Positions 11,529-22,440 are shown, counted from the first letter of the stretch. The stretch is DNA of 64,000 bases from Rheinheimera aquimaris (GCF_020531985.1 NZ_JAJAVQ010000001.1:620001-684000); one strand, 5' to 3'. The notes: generated by a model not told the origin, from the letters alone. Numbers and translations are program-made.

Positions 11529-12248
11529 TTATTGCAGGTTATTTTCATCTGGTGCCTTCAGGCTGCCATGCTGAGCGGCTGACGTTAAAAAATCCACTTG
11601 CTGGCGGACAAAGCGTTGACGCTTTTCAACATATTCATCTCGGCTAATTTCAGCGAAGTTATTTGCTGCCATATAAAGCTCTGGGGTTAGCTCGGCAATG
11701 GCTTCCTGCGCTGGCACACTGCCGTTTTCGGCAGCTCGCTCCAGATAGTGATAAAAACGGTTACGTTCGGACCTGGTTACACCTTCGCAGTAGTCATAAC
11801 TCTGCTGAATATCAGCAAGCGCCTCGCCATTATCTTTAAACTCAGAGGCTTGTAGCAGCTTGTCTGCTAAAGCGGCGTTATCATCCGGCACGTAATAGCA
11901 ATGACGCAGGTTCATGCCCAGCACATAGGAGGCTACCAGATCACCACGTTGGGCTTGTTCATTAAGCGCATCAAAAGATTGCAGCAAAGTATCGTCTTGC
12001 CGCCACCGTGGCCTTGCTATCTGAACTAAAGCGTTAGGGTGTTCGACCGCGTACCCGCTGGACGTAGTATTAAGCTCATGATGACTACTGGGCACTTTTG
12101 TAGTTGTAGCCCGCGCTGTATCAGCCACTTTTTCAGACGCTTTGTGTTCAGTAGTTTCAGCCGGTATATAAGGTTCACTGATACTACATTTTGATATATA
12201 CCAAACACTTACGAATACAAAACCCAAAAGAAGAAACCTTTTTGTCAT
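11529..12248 (-). CDS. membrane-anchored protein with Sel1-like repeats, function unknown
   Basis: 239 residues. One hydrophobic segment at about residues 4-20 anchors it or acts as a signal peptide; there is a Cys at 21 but no proper lipobox. A Ser/Thr-rich linker (about 25-65) leads to a helical region with Sel1/TPR-like turns (AQRGDLVASYVLG near 95, AAENGSVPAQEAIAEL near 170). I do not recognise the family. The helical repeats suggest a protein-binding role on the periplasmic side. Confidence 0.65.
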   Translation of the reverse strand: MTKRFLLLGFVFVSVWYISKCSISEPYIPAETTEHKASEKVADTARATTTKVPSSHHELNTTSSGYAVEHPNALVQIARPRWRQDDTLLQSFDALNEQAQRGDLVASYVLGMNLRHCYYVPDDNAALADKLLQASEFKDNGEALADIQQSYDYCEGVTRSERNRFYHYLERAAENGSVPAQEAIAELTPELYMAANNFAEISRDEYVEKRQRFVRQQVDFLTSAAQHGSLKAPDENNLQ

Positions 12249-12303
12249 TCGCTACTTTTTTTAATCAGAATTTGAAAAATACCCGCTACGCACATTCCCA
12301 TAA

Positions 12304-13197
12304 TTAAGGCTGGACCAGATACTTAGCTGCAACCTTAAGTGCATGCTGCCTGAGCGCTTTTAACTGTGGGCTTTCGGTTTGCCAGTAGTGCCAGTAAAGT
12401 GGTGTATCCAGCGCATAACCGGGTTTAAACAGCGCCAGCTCACCTTTGGCTATAGCATCACCCAGTTGTATTTCCGGTACAAGGCCATAGCCGAGGCCGG
12501 CGATCATCGCTTGTTTAAAGCCCTGCGGGCAAGGGCAGTAATGCACAAACTCTGGCTCACACTGTGCCACATCGCGTAAAAACTGATGCTGCAATCTGTC
12601 ATGTTCATCAAATATCAGGCATGGCACTTTTGCCAGTTCAATTCCCCGGTGCGCGCCATAGCGCTGTACAAAGGCCGGACTTGCCATGGCCAGATAACGC
12701 AAAGCGCCCAGCGGGCTTACCAACCCACCATTTACCGGTTCGGCACTGGCAGAAATACACACCATCACTTCGCCCGCTTTCATCCGTTTTAAAATAACCG
12801 ACTGGTCTTCCACCACCAGTTCAAACCGCAGTGTGCCGTTAATATCAGCGTGTGGCAGTGCCAAAGCTTCTGGCAGCCAGGTCGCGAGTGAGTCGGCATT
12901 GGTTGCCAGTCGCACGGTCAGCGGCGCATCATCACTATAATGTGCGTTTAACGCATTGATCCCCAGGGCGACTTCTAACTGCATGACCTGCTGCAAGTGG
13001 TTTAGCAAACGCTGCCCTGCAGCAGTGGCTTTGGGCGGTTGGCTGCGCACCAATACCGGTTCACCCAGCAATAATTCCAGCTGCTGAATACGACGACTAA
13101 CTGCTGATTGGGTAATAAATAATTTTGCCGCCGCTTTTTCAAAACCGGCTTCGCTGATAACGGCATGCAGCGCTTCCAGTTGCTGATAGTTAATCAT
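12304..13197 (-). CDS. argP: LysR family regulator, ArgP type
   Basis: 297 residues from the ATG at 13197, which lines up with the family start (INYQQLEALHAVI); the longer frame to 13230 adds 11 unneeded residues. The HTH (AAAKLFITQSAVSRRIQQLE) and the ArgP-style wing are clear, followed by the effector-binding domain. ArgP senses lysine/arginine and activates the exporter gene argO. The gene is divergent from an argO-like gene with under 100 bases between starts, the classic ArgP/ArgO arrangement. Confidence 0.88.
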   Translation of the reverse strand: MINYQQLEALHAVISEAGFEKAAAKLFITQSAVSRRIQQLELLLGEPVLVRSQPPKATAAGQRLLNHLQQVMQLEVALGINALNAHYSDDAPLTVRLATNADSLATWLPEALALPHADINGTLRFELVVEDQSVILKRMKAGEVMVCISASAEPVNGGLVSPLGALRYLAMASPAFVQRYGAHRGIELAKVPCLIFDEHDRLQHQFLRDVAQCEPEFVHYCPCPQGFKQAMIAGLGYGLVPEIQLGDAIAKGELALFKPGYALDTPLYWHYWQTESPQLKALRQHALKVAAKYLVQP

Positions 13198-13289
13198 GAT
13201 TTTTTCGCATGATGCCAATTTATTATTCATTAGATTAATGCAAACACTGCACTAAAATGCAAGACGTTCATCACAGCAGCGGAGCAACA

Positions 13290-13889
13290 GTGGAGTCATT
13301 CGTCAGTGGGTTACTGCTAGGGCTAAGCCTGATTATCGCCATAGGCGCGCAGAATATCTGGGTGCTCAGCCAAAGCATGGCCGGCGCTAACCGTCTGGCA
13401 ATAGCGTTGTCCTGCATGCTGTGCGATGCATTGCTTATTATGCTGGGTGTCTATGCCGCTACCGAAGTTGCCCAGCTACTGCCAGATTTAATGCCTTATC
13501 TGACGTATGGTGGTGTTGCCATGCTGCTATATCTGGCTTTTGCTGCCGTAAAACGTGCGGTAAATGGTAGCTCGGGGCTGAATACGCAGCAGGTCATCAA
13601 ACGCAGCTGGCAAGCAACCGCTTTGCAGGCTGTTGCGATAAGCTTGTTAAATCCGCATGTGTATCTGGATACTGTGGTGCTGTTGGGCAGCATAGGCGCG
13701 GTACAAAAAACGCCTGTGATGTTTGCTTTAGGGGCCTGCCTTGGCTCAGTTTTGTGGTTTGGCAGTTTAACTGCTTTTGCCCCCGGGCTCAGACGCTTAC
13801 TCAGCTCGGCCCGCCGCTGGCGCGCTTTTGATGCCACTATAGCAGCGATACTGGCACTGATGGCCTGGCAGTTAATTACGCTGGCCTGA
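13290..13889 (+). CDS. argO: LysE/ArgO family amino acid exporter
   Basis: 199 residues from the GTG at 13290, which has GGAG six bases upstream; the ATG at 13257 would lie in the promoter region. Six hydrophobic segments, with GLSLIIAIGAQNIWVLSQS near residue 10 and SLLNPHVYLDTVVLLGS near residue 115, both LysE/ArgO signatures. Such proteins export arginine or lysine across the inner membrane. Regulation by the divergent argP is expected. Confidence 0.88.
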   Translation: MESFVSGLLLGLSLIIAIGAQNIWVLSQSMAGANRLAIALSCMLCDALLIMLGVYAATEVAQLLPDLMPYLTYGGVAMLLYLAFAAVKRAVNGSSGLNTQQVIKRSWQATALQAVAISLLNPHVYLDTVVLLGSIGAVQKTPVMFALGACLGSVLWFGSLTAFAPGLRRLLSSARRWRAFDATIAAILALMAWQLITLA

Positions 13890-13899
13890 ATCCGTTTTA

Positions 13900-14115
13900 T
13901 TAGTCGCTTAGAATAATCACCAGCAAAACAAACACTATGCCAGCCCCTAACTGAAACAGGGTTAGCAAAGAAATCAACCCGTTGTGCTGGCTGATTTGAG
14001 CGTTGTATACCAGTGTCAACGCCAGTGCCGTAACACCAGCACCGGTTAACACCAGGCTTCTTCGATGCCGGCCCAGCCATAATGTTATTTTTTGCCGCAA
14101 TGTTAGTTTCAGCAT
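13900..14115 (-). CDS. small two-helix membrane protein, last gene of an ECF sigma operon
   Basis: 71 residues: a basic N-terminus (KLTLRQKITLWLGRHRR) followed by two hydrophobic helices at about residues 21-41 and 48-69. Its ATG shares one base with the stop of the ECF sigma gene, so translation is coupled. Unknown family. The position directly after a sigma factor and the membrane location make it a candidate for holding or modulating that sigma, but there is no recognisable anti-sigma domain. Confidence 0.7.
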   Translation of the reverse strand: MLKLTLRQKITLWLGRHRRSLVLTGAGVTALALTLVYNAQISQHNGLISLLTLFQLGAGIVFVLLVIILSD

Positions 14116-14651
14116 CAGATATCACTCCTGTTCAGCATGTTGCGGGCCTGCATCATATAGGTTTTAACGCTGCCAAGCGGGATCTGCAGTTTATCGGCAA
14201 TTTCACTTTGTGAATAACCATAAAACTCTGTATAAACAAACACCTGCTGTTGAATTGTTGAAAGTTGTGCAATAAGTGATTCAGCATCAATGTGCGCCGC
14301 CGTATTGTCGCGGTGCGACAGTGAGTCAGGTTCTGTAGCCAACCAGCGCTCTTTAAAGCGGGCAAAAAAATTACCCGAGCGTTTAGCTTGCAGCATTTCA
14401 TTGATGGCAATGCGTAATAACCAGGTGGCAAACTGCGATTGCTGCTGAAACTGGCGAATATTCAGAAACGCTTTAACATAGGTTTCCTGCACCATATCAT
14501 CAACGTCCTGGCGTTGCCCGGCCGATTTAAATGCCAAAAAAGCGCGCAATTTACTGTCAAAACGACCAAAGAGCTCGTTAAAAGCCGCCGTATCAGCTGA
14601 CACCTGAACAATGGCAACCAACTGCTCAACCGACGCCTGTTTTAATGACAC
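14115..14651 (-). CDS. ECF-type RNA polymerase sigma factor
   Basis: 178 residues. Region 2 is near residues 20-90 (FGRFDSKLRAFLAF, DVDDMVQETYVKAFLNI, FATWLLRIAINEML) and region 4 near 120-170 (QQQVFVYTEFYGYSQSEIADKLQIPLGSVKTYM). It would direct RNA polymerase to a small regulon, probably including its own operon. The genes around it are a beta-lactamase-like protein and DUF6249 upstream, a tiny membrane protein downstream, with gaps of 10, 9 and -1 bases. No classical anti-sigma gene is present. Confidence 0.92.
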   Translation of the reverse strand: MSLKQASVEQLVAIVQVSADTAAFNELFGRFDSKLRAFLAFKSAGQRQDVDDMVQETYVKAFLNIRQFQQQSQFATWLLRIAINEMLQAKRSGNFFARFKERWLATEPDSLSHRDNTAAHIDAESLIAQLSTIQQQVFVYTEFYGYSQSEIADKLQIPLGSVKTYMMQARNMLNRSDI

Positions 14652-14660
14652 TGTATCGTC

Positions 14661-15053
14661 TTAGCGATTCTGCTGCCGGTCAAGCCGGGCCAGCAGTATA
14701 AATGCCAGCCCCAATAAGCCGGGCAGAAAAGCAATACCAGTTAGCGCATCATTCAGATCCAGATTGCCACTTCTCTTAAAGTCAGCGAAGTATGAAAATG
14801 CCAGGACGCTGGCACTGAGCACCAGCAAAAAAATGCCTTTACGTAAATCACGGTTAGCAGAGAAAAAATGCAATCCTATCTCGCGTATGGTTTCCGGCGG
14901 CAGCACGGCCTGGCGTTGCAGTGAACGTTCAATCATCTGCAGAAACAGGCGCTTTTTCTTATACTTATACAGCAGTATTAACGCCATAAGCGCTACCAGG
15001 GCGCTGAAGACGATAAGCGGCACCAAAATTTCTGCCCATTCTTGTCCGTTCAT
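14661..15053 (-). CDS. DUF6249 family membrane protein
   Basis: 130 residues. Three hydrophobic segments (about 10-28, 75-90 and 103-122) flank a cytoplasmic-looking stretch with Lys-rich YKYKKKRL and an amphipathic helix MIERSLQRQAV-PETIREIG. This pattern matches DUF6249, which is often found next to ECF sigma factors. It lies between the beta-lactamase-like gene and the sigma gene with about 10-base gaps, so a role in controlling that sigma is a fair guess. Confidence 0.75.
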   Translation of the reverse strand: MNGQEWAEILVPLIVFSALVALMALILLYKYKKKRLFLQMIERSLQRQAVLPPETIREIGLHFFSANRDLRKGIFLLVLSASVLAFSYFADFKRSGNLDLNDALTGIAFLPGLLGLAFILLARLDRQQNR

Positions 15054-15063
15054 GCTTATCTAC

Positions 15064-16566
15064 TTAATTTCGTTGCCACAATTCTGCACCAAGGTACAGC
15101 TGGGGCAGCAGTTGTTCAAGTACTGCCGAGGCATTATCACCATTCATAAAAATAACATAGCCATTCTGGCTTTGCGGCGAAAACGCCGCCAAAGTAGACA
15201 CCCCAGGGTCGCGGCCACTATGCAGCAATAGCGACTGCAGGTTGGAAAAACCACTGAAAATCTCCCAGCCCAGGCCAAAATAATGCTCTGGCCCGATACT
15301 GACATGATGCGCTTGCATATCCTGATACACTGCTGGCATTGCCTGCTGCTGTGCCATGACAAACACGATAAATTTGCTGTAATCCTCTATCGTGCTTATC
15401 AGGTTAGCGGCAGCGTTTGCCTTGTAGTATTTCTCTGTTTCAAGCGCCTTACTATTGCTGTCGTGGTTGCGCGCATAGCGTGCTTCATCAACCTCTTGTG
15501 ACCACCAGAAATAGGTGTCGCTCATACCTGCCGGTTCAAACACATACTGCTGTGCAAGAGCTTCAAGCGATTGGACAAACTTATGTTCCAGCGTACGGCG
15601 CAAATATTCAAACCCCTCCCCGGAATACTGATGTTGCGTACCAGGCTTAAATTGGAACCGCAAGGTGTCATCGTCTTCCAGATAACGCCAGTTGGCAAAG
15701 CCGGTTTGGTGCGTCAGTACAATACGCGGTGTCAGTAATAAATGATTCGGATCAGCTTTGATATCCGGGTCGACCCAATAAGTCGCCAGAGGTTCGTCAA
15801 GCTGCAACTTGCCTGCTGCGACCAACCGTAATGTCAGCATGGTTACAACAGGTTTGGTTAACGAGGCAACTTTAAATAACGTATTTTGTGGCGCTACCGT
15901 ACCCGGTGTCAGCTCGCCGTACACCTGCGCTGATACCAGTTTGCCATGCTCAATAATACCAAGGCCCAGGGCCGGCACTTTATGTTGTTTTAACAGTTCC
16001 GTTATCAATGCTGACTGCTTCTGGGCTGCCTGTTGCCGCTTTGTTGTAGCAGGCTGATGGTCATAACTAAGCACGTCACTTAGCTGCCAGGCATCCCCCT
16101 GCTTTAACCAGACCGAGGTAAAACGCGCAGTGCCCGTCAGCTGGTCCGGCTTGCCGGGTTCACGCAAGTAAAACTGATGCTCTCCGTGTTGCACAGCGCC
16201 ATACAGCACTCCATCATTGTATAGCGGAAATGCGGTTAAACTGCCTTCAGTCAGGGCCCGGATTGGTTTATGCGCCGGATCGCCACAAATGTATTTTTTG
16301 GTGTTTTGCATAAAAGCGGTTTTGTCCTGAAAACCGCCCTTATCATGATAAAACTTCAGCTGCGGGCTGATAGTGGCATCCAGATAAGCCATATCGCACT
16401 CGTTAAATCCGCGCTGAAAAAACTCAGCGTCCTTTATCTTAAGTTCATCTTGCAATGAAAGCTGCCCAGAAGCAGCAGCCCGTTCAGCAGCACACAGACT
16501 TGCTGAAACAAGTACGCTGCAACACAGCAGCGAAAAGTATTGTAAAGCAGATAGTTTAAGCATCAT
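15064..16566 (-). CDS. serine hydrolase: NTF2-like (DUF4440) domain fused to a class C beta-lactamase-type domain
   Basis: 500 residues. A signal peptide (residues 1-27, ending ASLCAAE) is followed by a DUF4440/SnoaL-like domain at about 35-165 and then a beta-lactamase/DD-peptidase fold. The catalytic motifs are SLTK near residue 240, Tyr-Ser-Gly near 315 and His-Ser-Gly near 460. Members hydrolyse amides or esters, often peptidoglycan-derived or small esters; real beta-lactam activity cannot be read from this. It is the first gene of a unit with DUF6249, an ECF sigma and a small membrane protein, which suggests an envelope-stress link. Confidence 0.88.
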   Translation of the reverse strand: MMLKLSALQYFSLLCCSVLVSASLCAAERAAASGQLSLQDELKIKDAEFFQRGFNECDMAYLDATISPQLKFYHDKGGFQDKTAFMQNTKKYICGDPAHKPIRALTEGSLTAFPLYNDGVLYGAVQHGEHQFYLREPGKPDQLTGTARFTSVWLKQGDAWQLSDVLSYDHQPATTKRQQAAQKQSALITELLKQHKVPALGLGIIEHGKLVSAQVYGELTPGTVAPQNTLFKVASLTKPVVTMLTLRLVAAGKLQLDEPLATYWVDPDIKADPNHLLLTPRIVLTHQTGFANWRYLEDDDTLRFQFKPGTQHQYSGEGFEYLRRTLEHKFVQSLEALAQQYVFEPAGMSDTYFWWSQEVDEARYARNHDSNSKALETEKYYKANAAANLISTIEDYSKFIVFVMAQQQAMPAVYQDMQAHHVSIGPEHYFGLGWEIFSGFSNLQSLLLHSGRDPGVSTLAAFSPQSQNGYVIFMNGDNASAVLEQLLPQLYLGAELWQRN

Positions 16567-16868
16567 CTTGGTTCCAGTGAGTTAATCTGAAACTTAGATG
16601 CCTGGCGGTATTCGTTTGGATTTAACACCGGCAATTATTTTTTCAGGTAAATCAGAACCTCTGCATTTTGTATACTTAGCGCCATTATTAACACCGTACT
16701 CTCTTTATCGTCAGAATAGTTAACATCAAACGCCGTTCTAGTTTGGCAAAAAAGAAGAATGCACAGCAAAAACAAATACTTATTTAAAATGGAATGTTTA
16801 ATGCTAAGCAGATGACTGAGCGCAGCAGTGAAGGTGCTTCTCGTTATCAACTCAAAGGGAAGAAAAAA
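16567..16868. other. 302-base intergenic region
   Basis: The region lies between the divergent beta-lactamase-like gene and the PEP-CTERM gene. It is AT-rich and should hold both promoters. A minus-strand frame (16635-16850) has one hydrophobic stretch but needs a TTG start with no ribosome site, so I do not call it. I see no RNA gene or repeat. Confidence 0.6.
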
Positions 16869-17516
16869 ATGAAAAAACTATTGTGTATTTTTGCACTATT
16901 CATCACCAGCTTTAGCCAGGCAGATGTCATTGTATTAGACTTCGAGGGCTTAGATGATCTGGAGTCTATTGGAGGGTTTTATAATGGTGGCACCAGTGAA
17001 AATGGTAACACAGGCCCTAACTATGGCATTGAATTTTCTGGTAATACCTTAGCTATACAAGATATAGATGCCGGCGGAAGCGGTAACTTTGGTGGCGAAC
17101 CCAGCCCGGATACCGTTATGTTTTTTCTTAGCGGCGCCGAAGCTATTATGAATGTTGCGGCCGGCTTTGATACTGGCTTTTCTTTTTTTTACAGTGCGGT
17201 CAATAATGCCGGTTCTGTCAGTGTGTGGGATGATATAGGCGGTACCGGTAACTTGCTTGCGACATTATTTATTGCCATCACGCCGTCTGATGGCGGTGAT
17301 CCGAATGGTGATTTCAGCCCTTTCTTTGCAATAGGTGTAGGCTTTGAGGGAATAGCTAAATCTGTTTCATTTGCTGGCGTTGCAGATCAGATAGCTTTTG
17401 ATGATATTACCTTTGGCTCAGTGACTCCCGGCACAACGCCAGTGCCAGAGCCTGCCAGTATAGCTATTCTGGTGCTAGGTCTTGCCGGTTGTGCCGGATT
17501 TAGAAAACGCACCTGA
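16869..17516 (+). CDS. PEP-CTERM sorting domain protein
   Basis: 215 residues from the ATG at 16869, preceded by AAGGGAAG; this start gives a signal peptide (KKLLCIFALFITSFSQA). The mature part is acidic, Gly/Asp/Asn-rich and beta-strand-like. The C-terminus is a textbook PEP-CTERM tail: PVPEPAS, a hydrophobic helix (IAILVLGLAGCAGF), then RKRT. Such proteins are cleaved by a PEP-CTERM exosortase and delivered to the surface or exopolysaccharide matrix. No exosortase is in this window, so the sorting enzyme must be elsewhere in the genome. Confidence 0.9.
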   Translation: MKKLLCIFALFITSFSQADVIVLDFEGLDDLESIGGFYNGGTSENGNTGPNYGIEFSGNTLAIQDIDAGGSGNFGGEPSPDTVMFFLSGAEAIMNVAAGFDTGFSFFYSAVNNAGSVSVWDDIGGTGNLLATLFIAITPSDGGDPNGDFSPFFAIGVGFEGIAKSVSFAGVADQIAFDDITFGSVTPGTTPVPEPASIAILVLGLAGCAGFRKRT

Positions 17517-17541
17517 TACAAGGTGCCAATATATGTACCTT

Positions 17542-17566
17542 AGCGCGGATTATTTCGCGCTTTTTT
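17542..17566 (+). terminator. rho-independent terminator after the PEP-CTERM gene
   Basis: AGCGCG pairs with CGCGCT across an 8-base loop and is followed by TTTTTT. It lies 25 bases after the stop codon. Confidence 0.8.
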
Positions 17567-17637
17567 ATGCCTGAAAACAGTGAACATCTGGCCACATTAG
17601 AGAGGCCACCATGATATCTGCAGAAATAAGCCTTAGC

Positions 17638-18588
17638 TTATTGCTGCGCTATTGCCATTAAACGGCCTGCCTGCTGCTTTAACGCCTGCTTCAGCTCTGG
17701 CGGTTCGATAATGCTGAAATCAAACGGTAACTGACTAAGCCACTGCGCCAGATGCAGGCAGCTGTCGGTGCGGCTATTTAGCAGTAAACCATCAGCATGG
17801 GGTATTAGCATAGACGCGGTAAGGCCTATTGCCCGTGCGGCGGTCTGCTTGTCAGTATGAAATACTATCTGCACCTCAAGATTACCCGGCATGTCAAACA
17901 AGCTGCGGTTAAAATGCTCGGCAGAGTCAAAACCTGCCGGGCGCTGGAACGGGTGCGGGTGCAGTTCAATATGTTGTAACCGGTCTAGCCTGAACGTACG
18001 CAGCTCTAGGCGCAGATGACAGTAGCCGCACAAATACCAGCGACCAAGACGAAACAGTAAACCGTAAGGGTCAACCTGCCGTGCGACAACGGGTTGCTGA
18101 TAAGCCGCGTACTGGATAATGACTGAACATTGCCGCTCTATTGCCTCTAACAACGGAGCCAAATGCTGGCCTGATGTTTCTGCTTCTGCCGCCGGTATTA
18201 TCACCTTGATATTGTCAGCAATGGCCCTGGTGCGTGATTTTAGTTTTGCCGGCATTACCCGTTCAAGTTTGGCCTGAATACTGCTGATCGCGGTATCGGT
18301 ATCAGGCAATTGCAAATTTTTAGCCGCCAGCAAGCCCAATGACAACGCCAGCGTTTCATCATTGGTAAACATCATCGGTGGTAACTTAAAGCCCGCGACC
18401 AGCATATAGCCACCATCACGCCCTTGCTCTGTTGTTACCGGGATACCCAGATCTTCCAACGCACGGATATAACGGCGCACTGTGCGCTTATCAACGCCCA
18501 GCCGTGCCGCTATTTCGCTGCCACTTAAACGCCCATGCGATTGCAACAGCTCCAGCAAGCTAAGTACACGAATGGTTGGGCCGCTCAT
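17638..18588 (-). CDS. YafY-type transcriptional regulator with HTH and WYL domains
   Basis: 316 residues. The N-terminal HTH_11 domain (GRLSGSEIAARLGVDKRTVRRYIRALEDLGIPV, about residues 15-50) is followed by a WYL domain from about residue 145 (IQYAAYQQPVVARQVDPYGLLFRLGRWYLCGYCHLR) and a C-terminal WCX-like extension. WYL regulators sense ligands, in some cases nucleic acids. It is divergent from a glutathione S-transferase gene with an inverted repeat between, suggesting it controls that gene. Confidence 0.9.
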   Translation of the reverse strand: MSGPTIRVLSLLELLQSHGRLSGSEIAARLGVDKRTVRRYIRALEDLGIPVTTEQGRDGGYMLVAGFKLPPMMFTNDETLALSLGLLAAKNLQLPDTDTAISSIQAKLERVMPAKLKSRTRAIADNIKVIIPAAEAETSGQHLAPLLEAIERQCSVIIQYAAYQQPVVARQVDPYGLLFRLGRWYLCGYCHLRLELRTFRLDRLQHIELHPHPFQRPAGFDSAEHFNRSLFDMPGNLEVQIVFHTDKQTAARAIGLTASMLIPHADGLLLNSRTDSCLHLAQWLSQLPFDFSIIEPPELKQALKQQAGRLMAIAQQ

Positions 18589-18654
18589 ACTGATCTCCGG
18601 TTAAACACAGGCTGCTACGGCTAAAACAATAAAGTGAACACTATAACTGATAAT

Positions 18655-18673
18655 TAGGACGCATTCTGTCCTA
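18655..18673. promoter_or_regulatory. inverted repeat, candidate operator of the WYL regulator
   Basis: TAGGAC and GTCCTA form a perfect inverted repeat around GCATTCT, midway between the divergent WYL regulator and GST genes. Placement and symmetry suit a dimeric regulator. Confidence 0.5.
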
Positions 18674-18746
18674 TTTAGGTTTTATGCTGTCTCTGCAGCA
18701 CAAAAAACACTATTGATACTCACCTCTACCTGTAAGGATCAGCTGA

Positions 18747-19376
18747 ATGAAACCATTAACTTTTTATACCAACCCTAACTCGCGCGGCCGCATCATCCGC
18801 TGGATGCTGGAAGAGTTGAACCTGCCTTACGATGTTGAACTGATGCATTTTGGCGGCAATATCAAATCGGCTGAATTCCTCGCGCTTAACCCTATGGGTA
18901 AAGTTCCGGCTATCAAGCATGGCAACACTGTAGTAACTGAAGGCGCTGCTATTTGTGCCTACCTGGCCGACCAGTTTGCAGATAAAGGCCTGGCGCCGGC
19001 GCCTGACAGCCCGGAACGTGGCACTTACTACCGTTGGTTATTTTTTGCTGCCGGCCCGCTGGAAATGGCTACTACCGCCAAGGCATATAACTGGCGCCTC
19101 GACAGCGACAACTGTACTTCGGTCGGCTGCGGTCTATACAACGATACCCTTAATACACTGGAAACAGCACTGGCTAACGGGCCCTATTTGTGTGGTGAGC
19201 AATTTACCGCCGCTGATGTTTATGTTGGCAGCCATATAAGCTGGGGCATGCTGTTTGGCACTTTAGAGAGGCGACCCGCTTTTACTGATTATGTACAGCG
19301 ATTACAAGCGCGCAAGGCATACAGCCGTGCTACAGAGCTGGATGATGCGTTGGCCAAAACGATGGAGCACCAATAA
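18747..19376 (+). CDS. glutathione S-transferase family protein
   Basis: 209 residues. The N-terminal thioredoxin-like domain holds FYTNPNSRGRIIRWMLEEL near residue 5, NPMGKVPAI near 49 and the glutathione-binding TEGAAICAYLAD near 65. The C-terminal all-helical domain carries FTAADVYVGSHISW near 152. It would conjugate glutathione to electrophiles in the cytoplasm; the substrate is unknown. AAGGA lies eight bases before the ATG. Divergent WYL regulator likely controls it. Confidence 0.92.
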   Translation: MKPLTFYTNPNSRGRIIRWMLEELNLPYDVELMHFGGNIKSAEFLALNPMGKVPAIKHGNTVVTEGAAICAYLADQFADKGLAPAPDSPERGTYYRWLFFAAGPLEMATTAKAYNWRLDSDNCTSVGCGLYNDTLNTLETALANGPYLCGEQFTAADVYVGSHISWGMLFGTLERRPAFTDYVQRLQARKAYSRATELDDALAKTMEHQ

Positions 19377-19392
19377 GCCGATACGTTGAAGC

Positions 19393-19418
19393 TCCCGGCA
19401 GCAGCAAAGCTGTCGGGA
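19393..19418. terminator. hairpin between convergent GST and NYN genes
   Basis: TCCCGGCAGC pairs with GCTGTCGGGA (one G-T pair) across a six-base loop. No strong T-run on either side, so termination is inferred from position. Confidence 0.4.
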
Positions 19419-19432
19419 CTATATGGGTATGC

Positions 19433-19912
19433 CTACTTTGGTAATAGCAGGGGCTCTTCGACAGCAATAAAACGGCTGGCTGCATTGCTCAGCGCCTGCG
19501 CTGTTAAGCCTGCTACGCCGTATATCTCAACTTCAGTGTGGTACTTAGTAATGAGGGTTTCGGCCAACAACGCAAAATCGCCATCGCCGGACGCCAGCAC
19601 CAATATATCGCTATGCTGGCCATATTCAATCGCATCAAGTGTTATACCAACATCCCAGTCCCCTTTAGCGGAGCCATCAGCGCGCTGAATAAAAGGCTTT
19701 AGTTTTACTTCAAAACCAATGGCACGCAGAATATTCTGAAACTGGCGCTGTTTTTCATCCCCCCGATCTATCGCGTAAGCAATCGCTTTTACCACAGTAC
19801 GTTCAGCGCTAACCTGACGCCAAAATGCATTGTAATCAAAATTACGCTGATACGCTTCGCGGCAGGTGTAGTAGATATTTTGGACATCGACCAGAATAGT
19901 CACGCTGTGCAT
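19433..19912 (-). CDS. NYN domain (LabA/DUF88-like) protein, putative RNase
   Basis: 159 residues. The acidic residues of the PIN-like NYN fold are visible: VDVQNIY near residue 8, KGDWDVGITLDA near 83, and LASGDGDFALL near 105. NYN proteins are predicted metal-dependent ribonucleases; LabA relatives take part in gene regulation. It stands alone, convergent with the GST gene. Confidence 0.88.
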   Translation of the reverse strand: MHSVTILVDVQNIYYTCREAYQRNFDYNAFWRQVSAERTVVKAIAYAIDRGDEKQRQFQNILRAIGFEVKLKPFIQRADGSAKGDWDVGITLDAIEYGQHSDILVLASGDGDFALLAETLITKYHTEVEIYGVAGLTAQALSNAASRFIAVEEPLLLPK

Positions 19913-20167
19913 GGTAAGCCTTAGGTTAACAAGATACCGCTAAGCTAACCGGCAAAGCCCACAGAGGCAACCTTTTATTCCGTATGTATTCCGCTATACG
20001 GTTTCCCTTAAGACAAGCGCTAAGGCTATAAATTTTAATCACAAAAAGCGATTAGCACGATAGTCAAAACTGGCTTTCGCACTGTTCTCTGCCGGTCTAT
20101 AGTCTATGCATTAACAAAAGCGGGTACATGCAATGGGCCCAGTGAAAACCAAGGTTGCAAGGAGTAA

Positions 20168-22393
<2,226 letters not shown>

Positions 22394-22407
22394 TCGGCAT
22401 ACCCGTT

Positions 22408-22440
22408 AAAAGCCCGCCCGCAGTGCGGGCTTTTATTTTT
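22408..22440 (+). terminator. rho-independent terminator after katG
   Basis: AGCCCGC pairs with GCGGGCT across a seven-base loop, followed by TTTTATTTTT, 15 bases after the katG stop. Confidence 0.92.

Noticed and set aside
12191-12207. FNR-like sequence TTGATATATACCAA
   Set aside because: One half is imperfect and it lies inside a coding region near the start of an unrelated gene.
15064-16566. Calling this a true antibiotic beta-lactamase
   Set aside because: The motifs fit the wide class C-like serine hydrolase family, and the extra NTF2-like domain is not found in clinical beta-lactamases.
16635-16850. Minus-strand frame with a hydrophobic stretch before the PEP-CTERM gene
   Set aside because: It needs a TTG start without a ribosome site and overlaps the presumed promoter of the PEP-CTERM gene.
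20040-20110. OxyR site before katG
   Set aside because: GATAG and CTAT pieces exist but their spacing does not match the OxyR consensus, so I mention it only under katG.
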